64,000 nt of DNA from Solicoccozyma terricola (lineage: Eukaryota; Basidiomycota; Tremellomycetes; Filobasidiales; Piskurozymaceae). Below, piece by piece: positions 46,509-58,321 of this stretch. Where the stretch lies: NCBI GenBank assembly GCA_001600875.1, contig BCLD01000007.1, positions 214,281 to 278,280 on the forward strand, in the 5' to 3' direction. The position numbers and the translations under genes were made by a program. The notes under the pieces are model-generated. The model ran no database searches. It had not been told where the DNA came from and saw only the letters and a list, made by a program, of their open reading frames with translations. Position 1 is the first letter of the stretch; each line of letters starts with the position of its first letter.

Positions 46509-47921
46509 TCACCTGCTCATCAACCTCGCTTGTAATTCCATGACCCTCGATCTCATCTTTTCTTTAACCTCCCCTCTAACCCTCTCACTAACACCCTCCT
46601 CTGTCAATTCGGCATCAACATCCGCAGCTGACAATGTAAATGGATCGAATTCGAGTACTCTGCCGTCTGGAAGAGGTACTCTGATGAGTGTGGTTGAATC
46701 TTTCAATTCCTGGGGTGACGCCGCTATGAAAGGTTGAGGTGGTAGTAATCGACCTCGTGGTGTAGCTTGAGAATTGGAAGTCGCGACGTTTGAAGCAAGA
46801 TATCCACTAGATTGAGAAGCAGATATCGATGGTCGAATACGAATGAATGACCTTCGCACGCTTTTACCTCGATTTAAACTCGTTGCTAATCGATCAGTTC
46901 TCGTTGTTGTCGTCGTCGTCGCAGTACCGATCGGTCTCATACTCTGCGCTACGATCGTAGCTTCCATCGCTTCAACGTCCGGTAGCTCGTTATCGTCATC
47001 ACTTTCAGAGTAAGGGTTCGCGAGTGGACTCCCGTTCGCTGAGACGATAGTTTCATCTTTACGCGGTGGACGAGGGAAAGCAGGGGTGTTGGGTAAAGAG
47101 GGAGCGAACGAGGTGGTTGGAAATGTACTGGTCTGTGCGACGGCAGCGGGAGCGGGAGCGGGTGAAGGTGGTGCGATGGATCCAGCGCGTGTGCGGGTCG
47201 TGCGTCGGAGTGGAGTGGATGTCGTTGTTGCGGTCTTCTTGGTACGTACTGCTCGGGAGTTCCGGGTCGTTGATAGACGGGATGTTGCGCGTGCTATGAG
47301 GAGTTTGACGGGGTTGCAAATGTGAGCTGGGAGTCCACTGTCATGAGATTAGGAGGGACTACTACATACCAGTCCGCTTCGAGGGGCCAGCTTCAACCGA
47401 GGCTTCTGGTAATACCGCGTCACCACGTTTCCTACGATACCACCTATCAGCACTCTCTACACCTTTCCTCTTGCGATCAAACTCACCTGTTCCTCATCTC
47501 CTCGACCTTCTCAACGACGTCTGCACCGTCTTCTTCCTTTCTCTCATTTTCCAACGCAGCCTGTTTGATCTTCTGCAATGTAACACTCCAGCTCCCGCCC
47601 CATTGCGCTTTCAGATCGCCCATCGTCAGTGATCGGAGCTCTTTCGGGATACGCATGACTTCGGTTTCTTGACGCCGAGAAAAGGATTCAAGCATCGTAT
47701 TCAGAGCGATCCGGAACTGGCGAGTCTTATGGGCGACTGAGATCAAAAGTACCTGCGTGTGTTAGTGTCATCTCAAGACAAGCTCGGCAATGCATATCCT
47801 CACCCTCTAGGTCGAAATTATCCAGCAGATCTTGCTTCTTGTCTGCTGAAAGCTTGGAGCCACCACCCCTCCGTGGAGTCTGAGAGGGAATGTTACCAGA
47901 TACTACCGACATCGATGGCAT
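46509..47921 (-). CDS. NBL1: Borealin (Nbl1 family), passenger complex subunit
   Basis: Subunit of the chromosomal passenger complex that forms a three-helix bundle with survivin and the INCENP N terminus. The start at 47921 gives MPSMSVVSGNIPSQTPRRGG, then KKQDLLDNFDLE; an intron leads to AHKTRQFRIALNTMLESF, RRQETEVMRIPKELRSLTMG and DLKAQWGGSWSVTLQKI. DNFDLEV, RTRQFR, RIPKELR and LTMGDL are the borealin N-domain pattern. After that comes a basic Ser/Thr/Ala-rich region (RNSRAVRTKKTATTT), then NPYSESDDDNELPDVEAM and a C-terminal part with LIRVPLPDGRVLEFDP and a final helix ending ELQARLMSR. The length (about 400) is like animal borealin rather than the short yeast Nbl1. The PLP decarboxylase stop lies only 101 bp upstream on the same strand. 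Confidence 0.85.
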
Positions 47922-48022
47922 GGTGTACGATGAGATGCAAGTGAGGTGATGGATGCCCTCCAACGAGGTTTGTTGACATTCTACTTTCACGCCTGCTCTG
48001 GTCTGACACGTGATCATCTCAT

Positions 48023-50160
48023 CTATTTCGCCACAACCCCCCTCAACACATCCTTCACTACCTCCAGTATATCATCCCGCCCCTCCGTCACACCCGTCCT
48101 CCAATTAGACACAGCGACCCTTACCGCCGGCTGTCCATCCCACGTTGTACCCGAAACACAGATCTGACGGGTGGCGTTAATAGCAGCTACCAAGGACGGT
48201 GCAGAAGGGTCGGACAGAGTAGTGCTAGAGCGAGCTCGGAAGAGGACGACGTTCAGTGGTACAGAACGAGGGGAGTTAGGTGTATGATTGAGAAGATCGT
48301 ATTGATTACCACCTCCTGATGGAGTGGTATCAAGTAGCCAATCGCCTAGGTTGGAAGCGAATCGACAGTTTCGGGTAACAATGTCTGTGCATCCGCATGT
48401 CGGAGCAAGATTTATGAATCTCCGCCAACATTTCCACATTCGAGAAAGAAACCCAGTCTCACCGATAAATCCATCCCTACCCATCTCCATCAATCCAGCA
48501 AAAACCGGCAATCCTCTAAACCTCCTTGAATTCTCAATACCCAAATTCAAAGGAGATTCCACATCAGATTGCCATTCCCGCAACTCGTCCCATCTAACAG
48601 CATCATCATCGGATAATCCGGATGGTTGAAAGTGAGCTGATGGAGTGGCAGAGAGATATGAAGGTGCTCCGAGGGATGGAGAGGGTCCGAATGATCGGGT
48701 CAAGGATGAACGAAGACGAGTGTAAAAGAACGATGTATCGTATGGTGCCTGTTGGGAGAGCCAGAGTTCACATCCTGTGACATCCCGTGCGTTCTCCTAT
48801 CCTTGAATCCTACTCACCTGTAGCCATTTATGAGCTATCACAGGAAGGAGTGCCAGGAATGAACAATCACCCGAATTTTCACAAGGAATCCCAAACTCAC
48901 CATCCAACGATAGACTATCTGCCATAGCCATCTCTCCACTCAGGTACTCCATGCCTTTCAATAACACACCGAAGCCACCGAAGGCTATCCGACCCGAGTC
49001 CAGATCTCCAACATCAACGGCTTTGTTCTCCAAGAAAGTAGAGCAGAGAAACAACCCACCAGCGTCGATGTGAAGCCAAGAATCATACTGGTTGCATAGT
49101 CTGGAGATATCAGGGATGTTGGGTGTCATACCTCCCTACTTTCCTCCCATCAGTACGAATGAGTTCAGAAATTGGGGGCCGTTGTTACAGCAAAACTTAC
49201 CGTATTTACCTCTCCCAGTTGAACAACCACTATCAACCCCCGACCCTCCTCTTTCCCAGTCTTCAACCGTCGTTCCAACTGTACCAAATCAAACTCTAAC
49301 CCACTTCCTGAAGACGACGAAACATCGACGACATTCCTTCTCCCGATTCCAACTATTCCAGCAGCTTTGAATATCGATCCGTGTGGTTTGACGGCGAGGA
49401 TTTGGATTTGAGGTAGGGAGGAGAATCCGTTCTCTGCGATGGAGTATTCGGGACCTTGAACGAGGGATGTTAAGTGATCTCTTGCGCATGCTATGTATCA
49501 TCCGATTCGAAAGCATGGATCGATCAGCATTCATTTCCTATGCGAGACGCCCGAGAGAAAGACACGCTCGCTCCTTCTGCAGAAGATGAAGCGAACGGAA
49601 GTACACGCACCAAGTCCAAGAATATTACTACTCGTAGCTCCACTTGTGATTGTTCTTCCCTTGAACGTCTCGCGCGGAATATTCAATAGATCAAGGATCA
49701 AAAGGGTTGTTAGATCTTCGACAGCGGTGGAAATTGATGTTGATGGAAGGGAAACTTGAACGTTTTCATCGACTGATAGTGGGAACTTATCGAGCATTCA
49801 GCTGATGTAGGGGCATATGTTTTGTAAGAAGGTCCGTAGAGAAGACATACGGCTTGATCCTAGAATACTAGCAATCTGACTCCCAACTCCTACTCCACCG
49901 GTCACAAAAGCGAAATTCTTTCCTCCGGCATGACCAACCCAACAAGCGTCCAACACGTTATCAAGCAGAAACTTTGTGGTATTCTCTGCGCCTAGACCTT
50001 TTTCCGGAAGGGACTGGGGGAGGGACAAGAGTGAGGTGGAGATGGTTGTTGGAGATGGAATAGTTTGGTGTGTGGGGTCGGCAAGGCGATCATGGTGGGC
50101 GGTAAGGTACGTTGTGGCGAGGGAGAGAGAGGAGGTGAATGCGTTGGGTGGGACTGACAT
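48023..50160 (-). CDS. PLP-dependent decarboxylase, group II
   Basis: Pyridoxal-phosphate enzyme of the glutamate/aromatic amino acid decarboxylase group; the exact substrate is unknown. The start at 50160 gives MSVPPNAFTSSLSLATTYL. WVGHAGGKNFAFVTGG follows, then TAVEDLTTLLILDLLNIP, TSGATSSNILGL and CARD, and later IVVVQLGEVNTGGM and WLHIDAGGLF (Asp that binds the PLP ring). The Lys is in SLDAHKWLQAPYDTSFFYTR; it is coded by a 17-nt exon (48818-48834), so unspliced reading loses it. Downstream are ESPLNLGIENSRRFRGLPV and the small domain (LVAAINATRQICVSGTTWDG, PAVRVAVSNWRT) ending GVVAK. Several introns; about 500 residues. All core residues are present. Confidence 0.83.
48818..48834 (-). other. 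17-nt exon carrying the PLP-binding lysine
   Basis: Minus-strand CTCATAAATGGCTACAG lies between a TGATAG acceptor and a GTGAGT donor. In phase it gives A-H-K-W-L-Q between SLD and APYDTSFF. Confidence 0.78.
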
Positions 50161-51047
50161 TGTTAGGTTTGCTGCTGATGGTGACGAGATTAGAGAATGC
50201 AAGAGACGGTGCTGACGAAGGATTGACCTGTCACCTCGCCGAATTGTCAACAAACGGGGACGGACCTTAGTGGCAACAGCCCATCAACACCGACCACATC
50301 AATAACGCACGTCCTGTGTGTGCTGGCAAGTGTCCAGATCGTAGATTCAGCTTGCTCTACCGTTCTATTCCTTGCTACTTCGTCCGACAGAGTGGTAACC
50401 CTAATGCAAATACCATTACCGAGACAGCTATGGTGGACACGCGCAACCAATGTTATTCAATATCCCCAGACCCCTCTTCCACCGTCAACCGAGGTAAAGA
50501 AAAAAAAATGCTTTTCCCGAATCTCATGGATCCTTGCTGAAAGTTGCATCGAAAGCCACAGCTCAAGAGAAAGCCCCTGAGCTGACCCTCAATTCAGGAA
50601 GAAACACAAGACCGTCGCTGTCAGGATACCGTTTGCTAACCTGAATCTCATTAACGTGAGTTTGCACCCTGTTGGTCTGATGGAGTTGCGCTGACAAGAG
50701 GACAAGGATGATGCAATCACGGATCAGAAGGATATACAACGTTGCGACATTAAATAAAGGAGTGTATTCATCTGAAATCGATGTCGAATTCAACTTCTTT
50801 ATAACATTCTCGTTGTTGCAGCTCGAAGTGACCGGAAGGTCTTAATCTACAGGGAACCTCCTGCTGACAGCACCGCCACCTCCGCTTTCTCTTCTCTCAC
50901 TACATATCTCCCACGGCAGCGGCAAGACAACGGTCTGTCTAGGTCATTTTCGTCATGTGTCTGTGGCGAGTGGGTGAAAGCCGTCTTCTCACTTCTCTGG
51001 GAAAAGTTTAGATGACCTTTTCTTTTGGACAGCTCCCCTGACGTCTT
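50161..51047. other. Non-coding stretch upstream of the decarboxylase
   Basis: Short ORFs only, none coding-like. The part near 50160 should hold the decarboxylase promoter. An A run lies near 50500-50508. Confidence 0.35.
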
Positions 51048-51844
51048 CTAAATGTCAGAAATGGTACTTTCCGCATTATCCTTTGCCGATCCTTTTTCCG
51101 ATCCAGCAAGCCGAGAGTGTAGTGTTTTTACCGGATCCTCGAATCTGGGAAGGTTTGTCATGTCCTCAGGCTCTGTCTCTAGTCCCCTTGAGGCGTTTCC
51201 AAGGCACGTCGACACCACACTCTCCTCGACACTGTAACAAACATTCAATTCGCTTTCAGTTTTTGCAGACATCATCGCGGAGGGTATGCGGCTTGAGCTT
51301 TTTGACTGCTCTCTGTACATTTCCTTCAAACTACACTCTTGAGCCCAGGCCATGAAGTGATTGGAGCCTGTCACCCATTTAAAATATTCTGTTTCATTCA
51401 ATTCCAACATGGTGCACTTCCCTTCTGGATCCGATGGCTCTTCCTCTGTTGTGAACTTTAGAAATATGTTTAGGATGACAGGACATATTTTGTGATCCTC
51501 GAGGAGTTGCCATACGAGAGCAATTCCTTGGACCAGTTGGCGACAGAGTGAGGGGCGGTACGGAAAAACCAATTACAATCATTAGGTACCCAGAAGGCAT
51601 GCTCGGTGAGACGACCATATCCCAGTGGTACTTTTGCAGATAGCAATTTTGTGGCAATTTCACAAAGTCGGCGTGGGTCCACCTGCAACCCCTCCTTCTC
51701 GAGTTGTTGTATTTCGGGAGCGCACTTCTGATATAGTGCCCGAGCAAACGCGAGGATATCGTGATCAAGTACTGGAAGGGGAACAGCGGCACCAACCCTA
51801 GTGGCAAATGTGATCGTCCTGCCGCGGTACCCTTCATGTTCCAT
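51048..51844 (-). pseudogene. Frameshifted or mis-modelled orphan gene
   Basis: Two overlapping minus-strand frames look coding. The upstream one runs from ATG 51844 (MEHEGYRGRTITFATRVGAA, later LDHDILAFARALYQK, LSAKVPLGYGRLTEHAFWVP, NDCNWFFRTAPHS). The downstream one runs PSLCRQLVQGIALVWQLLED, ICPVILNIFLKFTTEEEP and SNHFMAWAQECSLKEMYREQ, to the stop at 51048. They change frame around a CCGCCCC run near 51555. A one-base indel, real or from sequencing, would join them; I found no in-phase intron that does so. The coding frame may extend upstream to about 51919 without an ATG. The family is not recognised. Confidence 0.4.
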
Positions 51845-52445
51845 GTTAACGTGAGTAAAAAACAAAGGTTGTAGATAGTCTCCAACTAAATGGGTGACAG
51901 GTCGCACTTGACAGCTCAATAATGGGTTGGGATTAGTTGTATGAGACTCGAGAGAGTAGGCGGCAGAAGGCTATGATGGGTGTTGAGCAACGATCGTCCA
52001 CACTTGCTAAATGGCGGCGGAAGGATGGATGTTCAGTGATGATAGTTGGCGACACGATTTCGTAGGGATATGCCGTTGATGAAGGACTGTTTCTTATACC
52101 CAAAAGTCAGGCTGCTTTATCTTTGCAGCCCGCTTCACCCGACTGGACCGCCATAACAAAGGTAAGTCCATCTTAGTGCATCACCAGCATGCACCCTTGT
52201 CGTGTTCTAATTCCGACCTGAGAAACAAACAAAGGATGAGTAACACTCGGCTGCAGCTGCCGAGTGAAGTAGAGGAAACGCACACAGTGGGCTTCTAGCA
52301 GACGATAGACAAGACGACTGCCGGGTGGCGCGAAACGTAAACAACGGAGATCTGAGACCGTGCTTTGTCCGCCGGGGACCGGATGACCATTTCTACCCAA
52401 GTTTCAACTCTACCCAGCTCAGGACTCGGGCACCACCTCGTAACG
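51845..52445. other. Intergenic region before the MFS gene
   Basis: Only short ORFs without coding character. It presumably holds the promoters of the orphan ORF (-) and the transporter (+). Confidence 0.35.
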
Positions 52446-54599
52446 ATGCCTCTCACCGCCAACGCCATCGTTCGCATCGTATTCATAGCTCTAATCCTAG
52501 ATCTTCTCGGTGCGTTGCGGCCCTTCGTCCCTTGCACCTCGTGCTTTTGCACCTCATGCTCAACTTTATCTCCCACACAGCATTCACCCTCCCTCTCCCG
52601 CTCTTCCCTCGTCTCATCGATTTCTACACATTCCGTGAATCAAATGATCCTTCGACACTGCTCGCACGGTCCTTGGCCTTCTTTACGAGTGTCAGTGGTG
52701 GATTATTGGATTTATCTTCTCGACTTGGAATAGCAAGTCCAGTCGAGGTAGGGAAAGAGGGTGGGAATAAGAAATGGGACGTTGTGTTGTTGGGAGGTGC
52801 GATTGGGAGTATTTTTTCCTTTTGTCAATGTTTGATATCACCGTTTCTAGGAGCCCGTGAGTCTCATCCCATGGGGCTCCGTTCCATCGTCTCTTGGGTT
52901 TGGGCTGTCAGCAAAGCTGATCATGACTTTTCCCACCGTTGTCCGTCCCATATCCATCCAGTGTCCGACAAATACGGCAGAAAGCCAGTTCTGTTAGCAA
53001 CTATGATCGGGAATATTATATCTGCTGGAATATGGCTCGGATCAACTTCATTTGTAAGTCGTCGTCTGAGAGGATCAGCGGCATACTTCTATTGAATATC
53101 TTTCTCTTGAATAGAGCTCATATTTACTCTCAAGATTAGTCGGTGGATTAAGTGAAGGGAATGTCCAATTATCGACGTAAGTCAAAACTGTCTTTCTTGT
53201 TACAATTATCCTGATCCTTTGTCGTGGATCGGTCGACAAAAAAAAGAGCTATAATAGGGGACGTAACAACCTCATCCGCTCGTTCTAAATCTCTAGCTTT
53301 AATTGGAATCGCATTTTCAATTTGTTTTACATTTGGGTAAGTGCTGACGTCAAGACCAAACCCGTCTTAAGGTGTCATTTATCGACAACGCGTGTCTCGT
53401 CACTACAATAGACCATCAATAGGAGCGTACTTTGCGTCTCTTCCTCTCCCTCTCCCATCCAAGACCCAATCGACATCTCTAAATATCTACGCTTTTCCTG
53501 CATTCATAAGCTTAGTCTTGTTGATTGGCGAGACGGCGTATCTAGGGTTGAAGTTACCGGAGACTAAAGGGTTTGAAAAAGTAGAGGCTGGAGGTGCGGG
53601 TGTTGGAGCTGGTGAAGAGAAGAAAAGGAGAGAGAGTAGACAGGTTAGGAGAAAGAGATTGAATTGGTTGGGAAGGGTACATGGAGGGTTTTTGTTGTTC
53701 TTTTCGGGAGTGAGTGGTAGGTTATCGATGTCTAGGGTGATGAGTAAGCTGATGGGCGGTTGTGGTTGTGGTGCTGAAGGCGGAGTTCACGTTGACATTT
53801 TTGAGTGAGTTGCCTTTTTAACGCTCAACATTGGTACATGAAGTAAGTGAAGTAATGCTGATATTTCTTGGGTGGAATAGCATACGACTTGTTCTCTGCG
53901 ACTAATAAACAGAATGGCATGTTGTTGTCCTGTGAGTCAGAGGCACTGCTATCACGAGCTCAACCACCCGACCAACTCATCCTCTCTTGCGTTCCGGCGA
54001 GAAAGATATCGGCATCCTGTCTTCTCTCCTTCAAGGCGGCCACGTTCGACCTTCCCTATCTAAATCTCGAATCACAGAACTCACATTCGCTCGACGAGGT
54101 ATTCTATCATGTTGCATCGGAATGATTATGATGGGACTTCTACCACTACCTATCATCCGAGATGGTAAATATTCCCAGGTATGGTTGTATGGTATCGCGA
54201 CGGCGTTGAGTTATACGTCGGCAACGGTCGTGACGGGGTTGATGGCTGCTGCTGCCGAGTGTTGTGATGTTGATGAGGAAGTAGGAAGGGGAGGGGAGGA
54301 GACGTTGACAAGGGGCAGAGCTTTGGGTGGATTTAGGTCGAAGGTAGGTGTGGGCGTGGCAACGGGGGGCGAGGAGCCAAAGTGCAATGAGTGGAGCTGA
54401 TCTTGGGATTCTTCTATGTATAACCATACAGGGGCAACTAGGTAGAGCGATCGGTCCACTCCTCGCTACTTTCACATACTGGACATTGGGACCTACATTT
54501 GTCTACTCGTTATCGGCTGGCGCACTGGGGTTATTGGCGATGAGTATGAATGGGATGGTGAGGAAGGAAGTGGAGAGGAGGAGGGTGAAGGTGGAATGA
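52446..54599 (+). CDS. MFS transporter, MFSD10/TetA-like
   Basis: Twelve-helix major facilitator transporter; the closest familiar group is the MFSD10 (tetracycline-transporter-like) branch, substrate unknown. Helix 1 is ANAIVRIVFIALILDLLG, followed after an intron by FTLPLPLFPRLIDFY. A loop insert (SSRLGIASPVEVGK) precedes LGGAIGSIFSFCQCLISPF. Motif A is VSDKYGRKPVLL. SRLVGGLSEGNVQLS, ALIGIAFSICFTFG, PSIGAYFASLP and YAFPAFISLVLLIGETAYL follow. A central Lys/Arg/Glu loop leads to the second half (ITELTFARRGILSCCIGMIM, YGIATALSYTSATVV) and GQLGRAIGPLLATFTYW near the end. About ten exons. I chose the ATG at 52446 because it has A at -3 and leads directly into helix 1; the in-frame ATG at 52383 would add 21 residues. 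Confidence 0.82.
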
Positions 54600-54828
54600 A
54601 CGGTCTGTGGTAGATGGGTCAGCAGTGCATGGAGATGTGGACGATGAGCATGAAATATCACGTTATGATTTGAATCCACGGGTGGCGAAAGTTACTGCTA
54701 CGTCATCATCTTGCCCTTTTTCTCATTCATCCGACGAGAGGACGTGTCGTGGAAAGTTTGGAATAGGAAAAGTAGCCATCAACAGCAACTTCAATTGGCA
54801 TCTACAACCTCGTAGATATCCTACCGTC

Positions 54829-57622
54829 ATGCCGTCGCATAACGCATATGCCCAGAAGAGTAGATTCGATGTGTTGAACGATATGACAGGAGACGATGTG
54901 GAAAGTGAAGAAGAGGAAGAGGAAGTTGAACAGACGTAGGTTTTGGAAATTCCCATTCTCCATACAAACAGTACGCTAAGAGCTAATGATTCTGACTCAT
55001 TGCCAGTTCCGTGGTACCTGCAGTAATCCCATCAGAACCAGCTGCGAATGGTACTTCCAAATCAAGCAAGAAATCAGCTCGTCAACGAAAGAAGGCGTCG
55101 TCTTCCACCGAGACGGAAACTCCCTCCATCCTAGCTGAATCGAGACTTGCTCCCAAGCCATCGGTGGAGGAATCGCTCGGGTCTGCAAAGGAAACAGTGG
55201 TCAATGCTGCGCAGGAGTTGCCATCCGTTGATAATGTGAAGTCTCAAGCCAAGGATGTCGTTGACACGGTGACTACCACAGTAAATGAAGCGGCTGCACA
55301 GGTTACCGAAGTCGTTTCCAAACAAGTCGAATCTGTCAAACCAGCCATGGACAGTGCTCTTTCTAAAGCGAATGAGAAAGCAGGACAAATCAAAGCTCAA
55401 CCATCCAAGGCGTTTGCTGAATCTCGGGCAGCAAAACTTCAATCCCAAAACACTTCGACGTCAACCACTTCCGAAGCTAAACCCAGTTCCCTCCCATCCA
55501 TCTCGTCATTCCATCCTTCTCTCCCCAATCTACCAGCCCAACCATCAACAGAGACTCTCCCATCCAATCGGAAACGCAAACCTCCATCGGAATTCGGTTC
55601 ACCAAGTGCAAAGGGTGTCAAATTCCAAGATGGGTTGCTGCCTGGAGAAGGTAAAGATGGAGAAAAGATCATCAAAGGTGTTGATAGACATGAAGGTGAC
55701 GGGAAGGTTGTTCCAGTGGAAGAGAAGAAGAGTAGGAATGTGATTGAAAGAACCGTTTGGACGTTTATCATGATTGGAGGATTTATCGGTGGGTTGTCGA
55801 TTAGCCGATTTCTAGTCCTTTATTGCATGCTGAACCATTTTTGGGTCATGTCATTAGCGCTTTTATGCATGGGTCACCCGTACATGATTCTACTTGTCAT
55901 GATATGTCAAGCATTGGTTTACAAGGAGGTGACGGCATTGTTCGCACTTCGTGATCGTGAGTTTTCGCGCATTTCTATTCTGGCAATTCAAAATCAGCCG
56001 ACATATATTTATCCACAATCCTCATAGACGGTGGCTCCGATCAAGACGAGCTTGACTCTACGGGTCGTCGTGGAGATGCTTGGAACAAGACCTTGAACTG
56101 GTAAGCGTGGTAGCGAGCGACCGTGACGGGGGTCGCTGGTTTCTCTGACCGCTTGAGGTTGTTCTAGGTACTTTTTCGTCGTGACTAATTACTTCCTCTA
56201 TGGCGAGTCGATCATTTATTACTTCAAGGTGAGGCGATGTTGTTCGGTCGTTCTGAATCTGACACATCGGCTGATCATGTTGCATCGTACACAATCAGCA
56301 CATTGTCTTCATCGACGCGTACTTCCTACCGTTTGCGAAGAACCACCGATTTATCAGCTTCATGTTGTACATCGTCGGTGAGTCCTATTAACAGCTCCAA
56401 AGAACCCGAGGTTCTCCTCTCATCCAACTCATTGTTTCAAACCTAGGCTTCGTCGCGTTCGTTGCCAACCTCCAGAAGCAATACCTTCGTCAACAATTCG
56501 CGCTTTTCTGCTGGGTTCATATGTCTCTGCTCGTCATTGTCGTCTCGAGCCATTTCATCATCAATAACATCCTCGAAGGTTTGATTTGGTTTTTCGTACC
56601 GGCCTCCTTGGTCATCTGCAATGATGTCATGGCGTATATCTGTGGTGAGTTTGAAGAATGGAGAAACACCAGGCGCTTCGACGGTGCTTATGATATGGCG
56701 AATTTGCAGGTAAACTCTTTGGCAAGACGCCTTTGATCAAGCTCAGCCCGAAAAAGACGGTGGAAGGGTTCGTAGGCGCTTTCTTCTGCACGCTGCTCTT
56801 CGGTTTGGTTGTGAGTACATCTCCACGCATTACGGCTCACATGCCCTTGAGAGCTGAACACCCCACCCCCATTCGGGTGATTACTTACAGTGGGGAACAA
56901 TCTTTCAACAATTCAAATATATGATTTGCCCTGCTCAAGACCTTGGTGTCAGTGTCTTGTCCAAGATCAACTGTCAACCGAACCCAGTCTTCTTGTGGAG
57001 AGAAGTGAATTGGCCACATCAATTAGAGTTCTTGTCCGAGAAAGTGGTGAGTGGCGATATCTTTGCTTCTTGTATAACCTCACTTACACTCCAGTATTAG
57101 ATCCATCGCTCGATGCCGACTCTGCACTATACCCCTTTCCAAATCCATGTCTTGGTCATGGCGACTTTCGCTTCTCTCGTCGCTCCTTTCGGGGGATTCT
57201 TCGCCAGCGGGTTTAAGCGCGCTTTCAACATCAAGGACTTTGGACATAGTATTCCGGGACATGGTGGTATGACTGATCGTATGGATTGCCAGTGAGCGAT
57301 GTTTTCCTTATTTTCCCCCGAGATAGGTTGTGGTCATTGACAGAATCTGTGTGACGTAGATTCATGATGGGTTTGTTCAGCTACGTTTATTATAGCAGTT
57401 TGATCAGAGTGAGCAGGAAACGGGGTTCGATCAAACTACGACTGCTCGGTGATTCTGACATTGTCTCCTCAGGTCCATCACGTTACCGTCGGTTCGGTGC
57501 TGCAGACCATCGTGTCCTCGCTCACCGTGGAAGAACAAGTGGAGGTCCTGGTGGACTTGAAGAGATATCTGGATGGGCAAGGTGTCAAATTGAATGCTGC
57601 TATCAAAGCATTAGGAAAGTAG
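54829..57622 (+). CDS. CDS1: CDP-diacylglycerol synthase with long N-terminal extension
   Basis: Makes CDP-diacylglycerol from phosphatidate and CTP in the ER, the precursor of phosphatidylinositol and phosphatidylserine. The start at 54829 gives [19 protein letters not shown] and an acidic run ([11 protein letters not shown]). A region of about 250 residues follows with LEA/apolipoprotein-like amphipathic repeats ([42 protein letters not shown]), then a Ser/Pro part and a basic stretch (NRKRKPPSE). The catalytic part begins [15 protein letters not shown] and contains [72 protein letters not shown] and the CDS signature [12 protein letters not shown] with [16 protein letters not shown]. It ends [10 protein letters not shown] at 57622. 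The catalytic residues are complete. Confidence 0.9.
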
Positions 57623-58321
57623 TATGCGGTGGGTTGTCGGTGCGTGGTAAAATGCTGGAGCAGCAGAGGGTGTGGTGTCGTAGTGATGCTATAGAATACC
57701 TGACCCAACGATCGTCTGACCGATGCCCCGATGCGGTCAGTCACCGCTCAAGCGAGAGTGGACGCGTTTGAGCAGGAAAGCAGAATCAACCATCTGCACC
57801 GCATCTCATCGTCACTTCCTTCTTGCCCGCCTCCCCACCGTCGCCAGAGTCTTACGAGCACCACAGGCAACGCTACTCCGATCCTCATTCAATACTCTGC
57901 ACAAGTATCTCGCATTACTTGGTTGGTTGGTCCACAATTGAGCTCACGCGGCGTAACGTTCGTCAGTACCAAGCCGAGGTGACCATCTCGCAACCTTCCG
58001 CTGCCCTGATGTAGAAACACCAGTCTCTGAAAGCTGACGAATTCACTCACACTCTTCTGCAATCTCTGATCACTACCGCTTGTCCGGCCAATACACTTTT
58101 ACTCACTCAATCGTCCTTGACCTCCTGCCCTACGCCCTCCACGACTTTCCCTCTTCGGCGGTGATCAGTGCATCAATCGATACAAAGTCAATCACCCTTC
58201 CATCAAGCAGATCTCACATTTCTACATCCCCATCACCTCACAGCAGCGTTGTATTCCCATATGCAGCGGTAACACTTCAACTTCGTGTTGACACCAAGCT
58301 GTCTCGTTACCTCGACAAGAT
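57623..58321. promoter_or_regulatory. Intergenic region before the CofD-like gene
   Basis: 699 bp without a coding-like ORF. It probably holds the CDS1 3' UTR and the promoter of the next gene. Confidence 0.4.
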
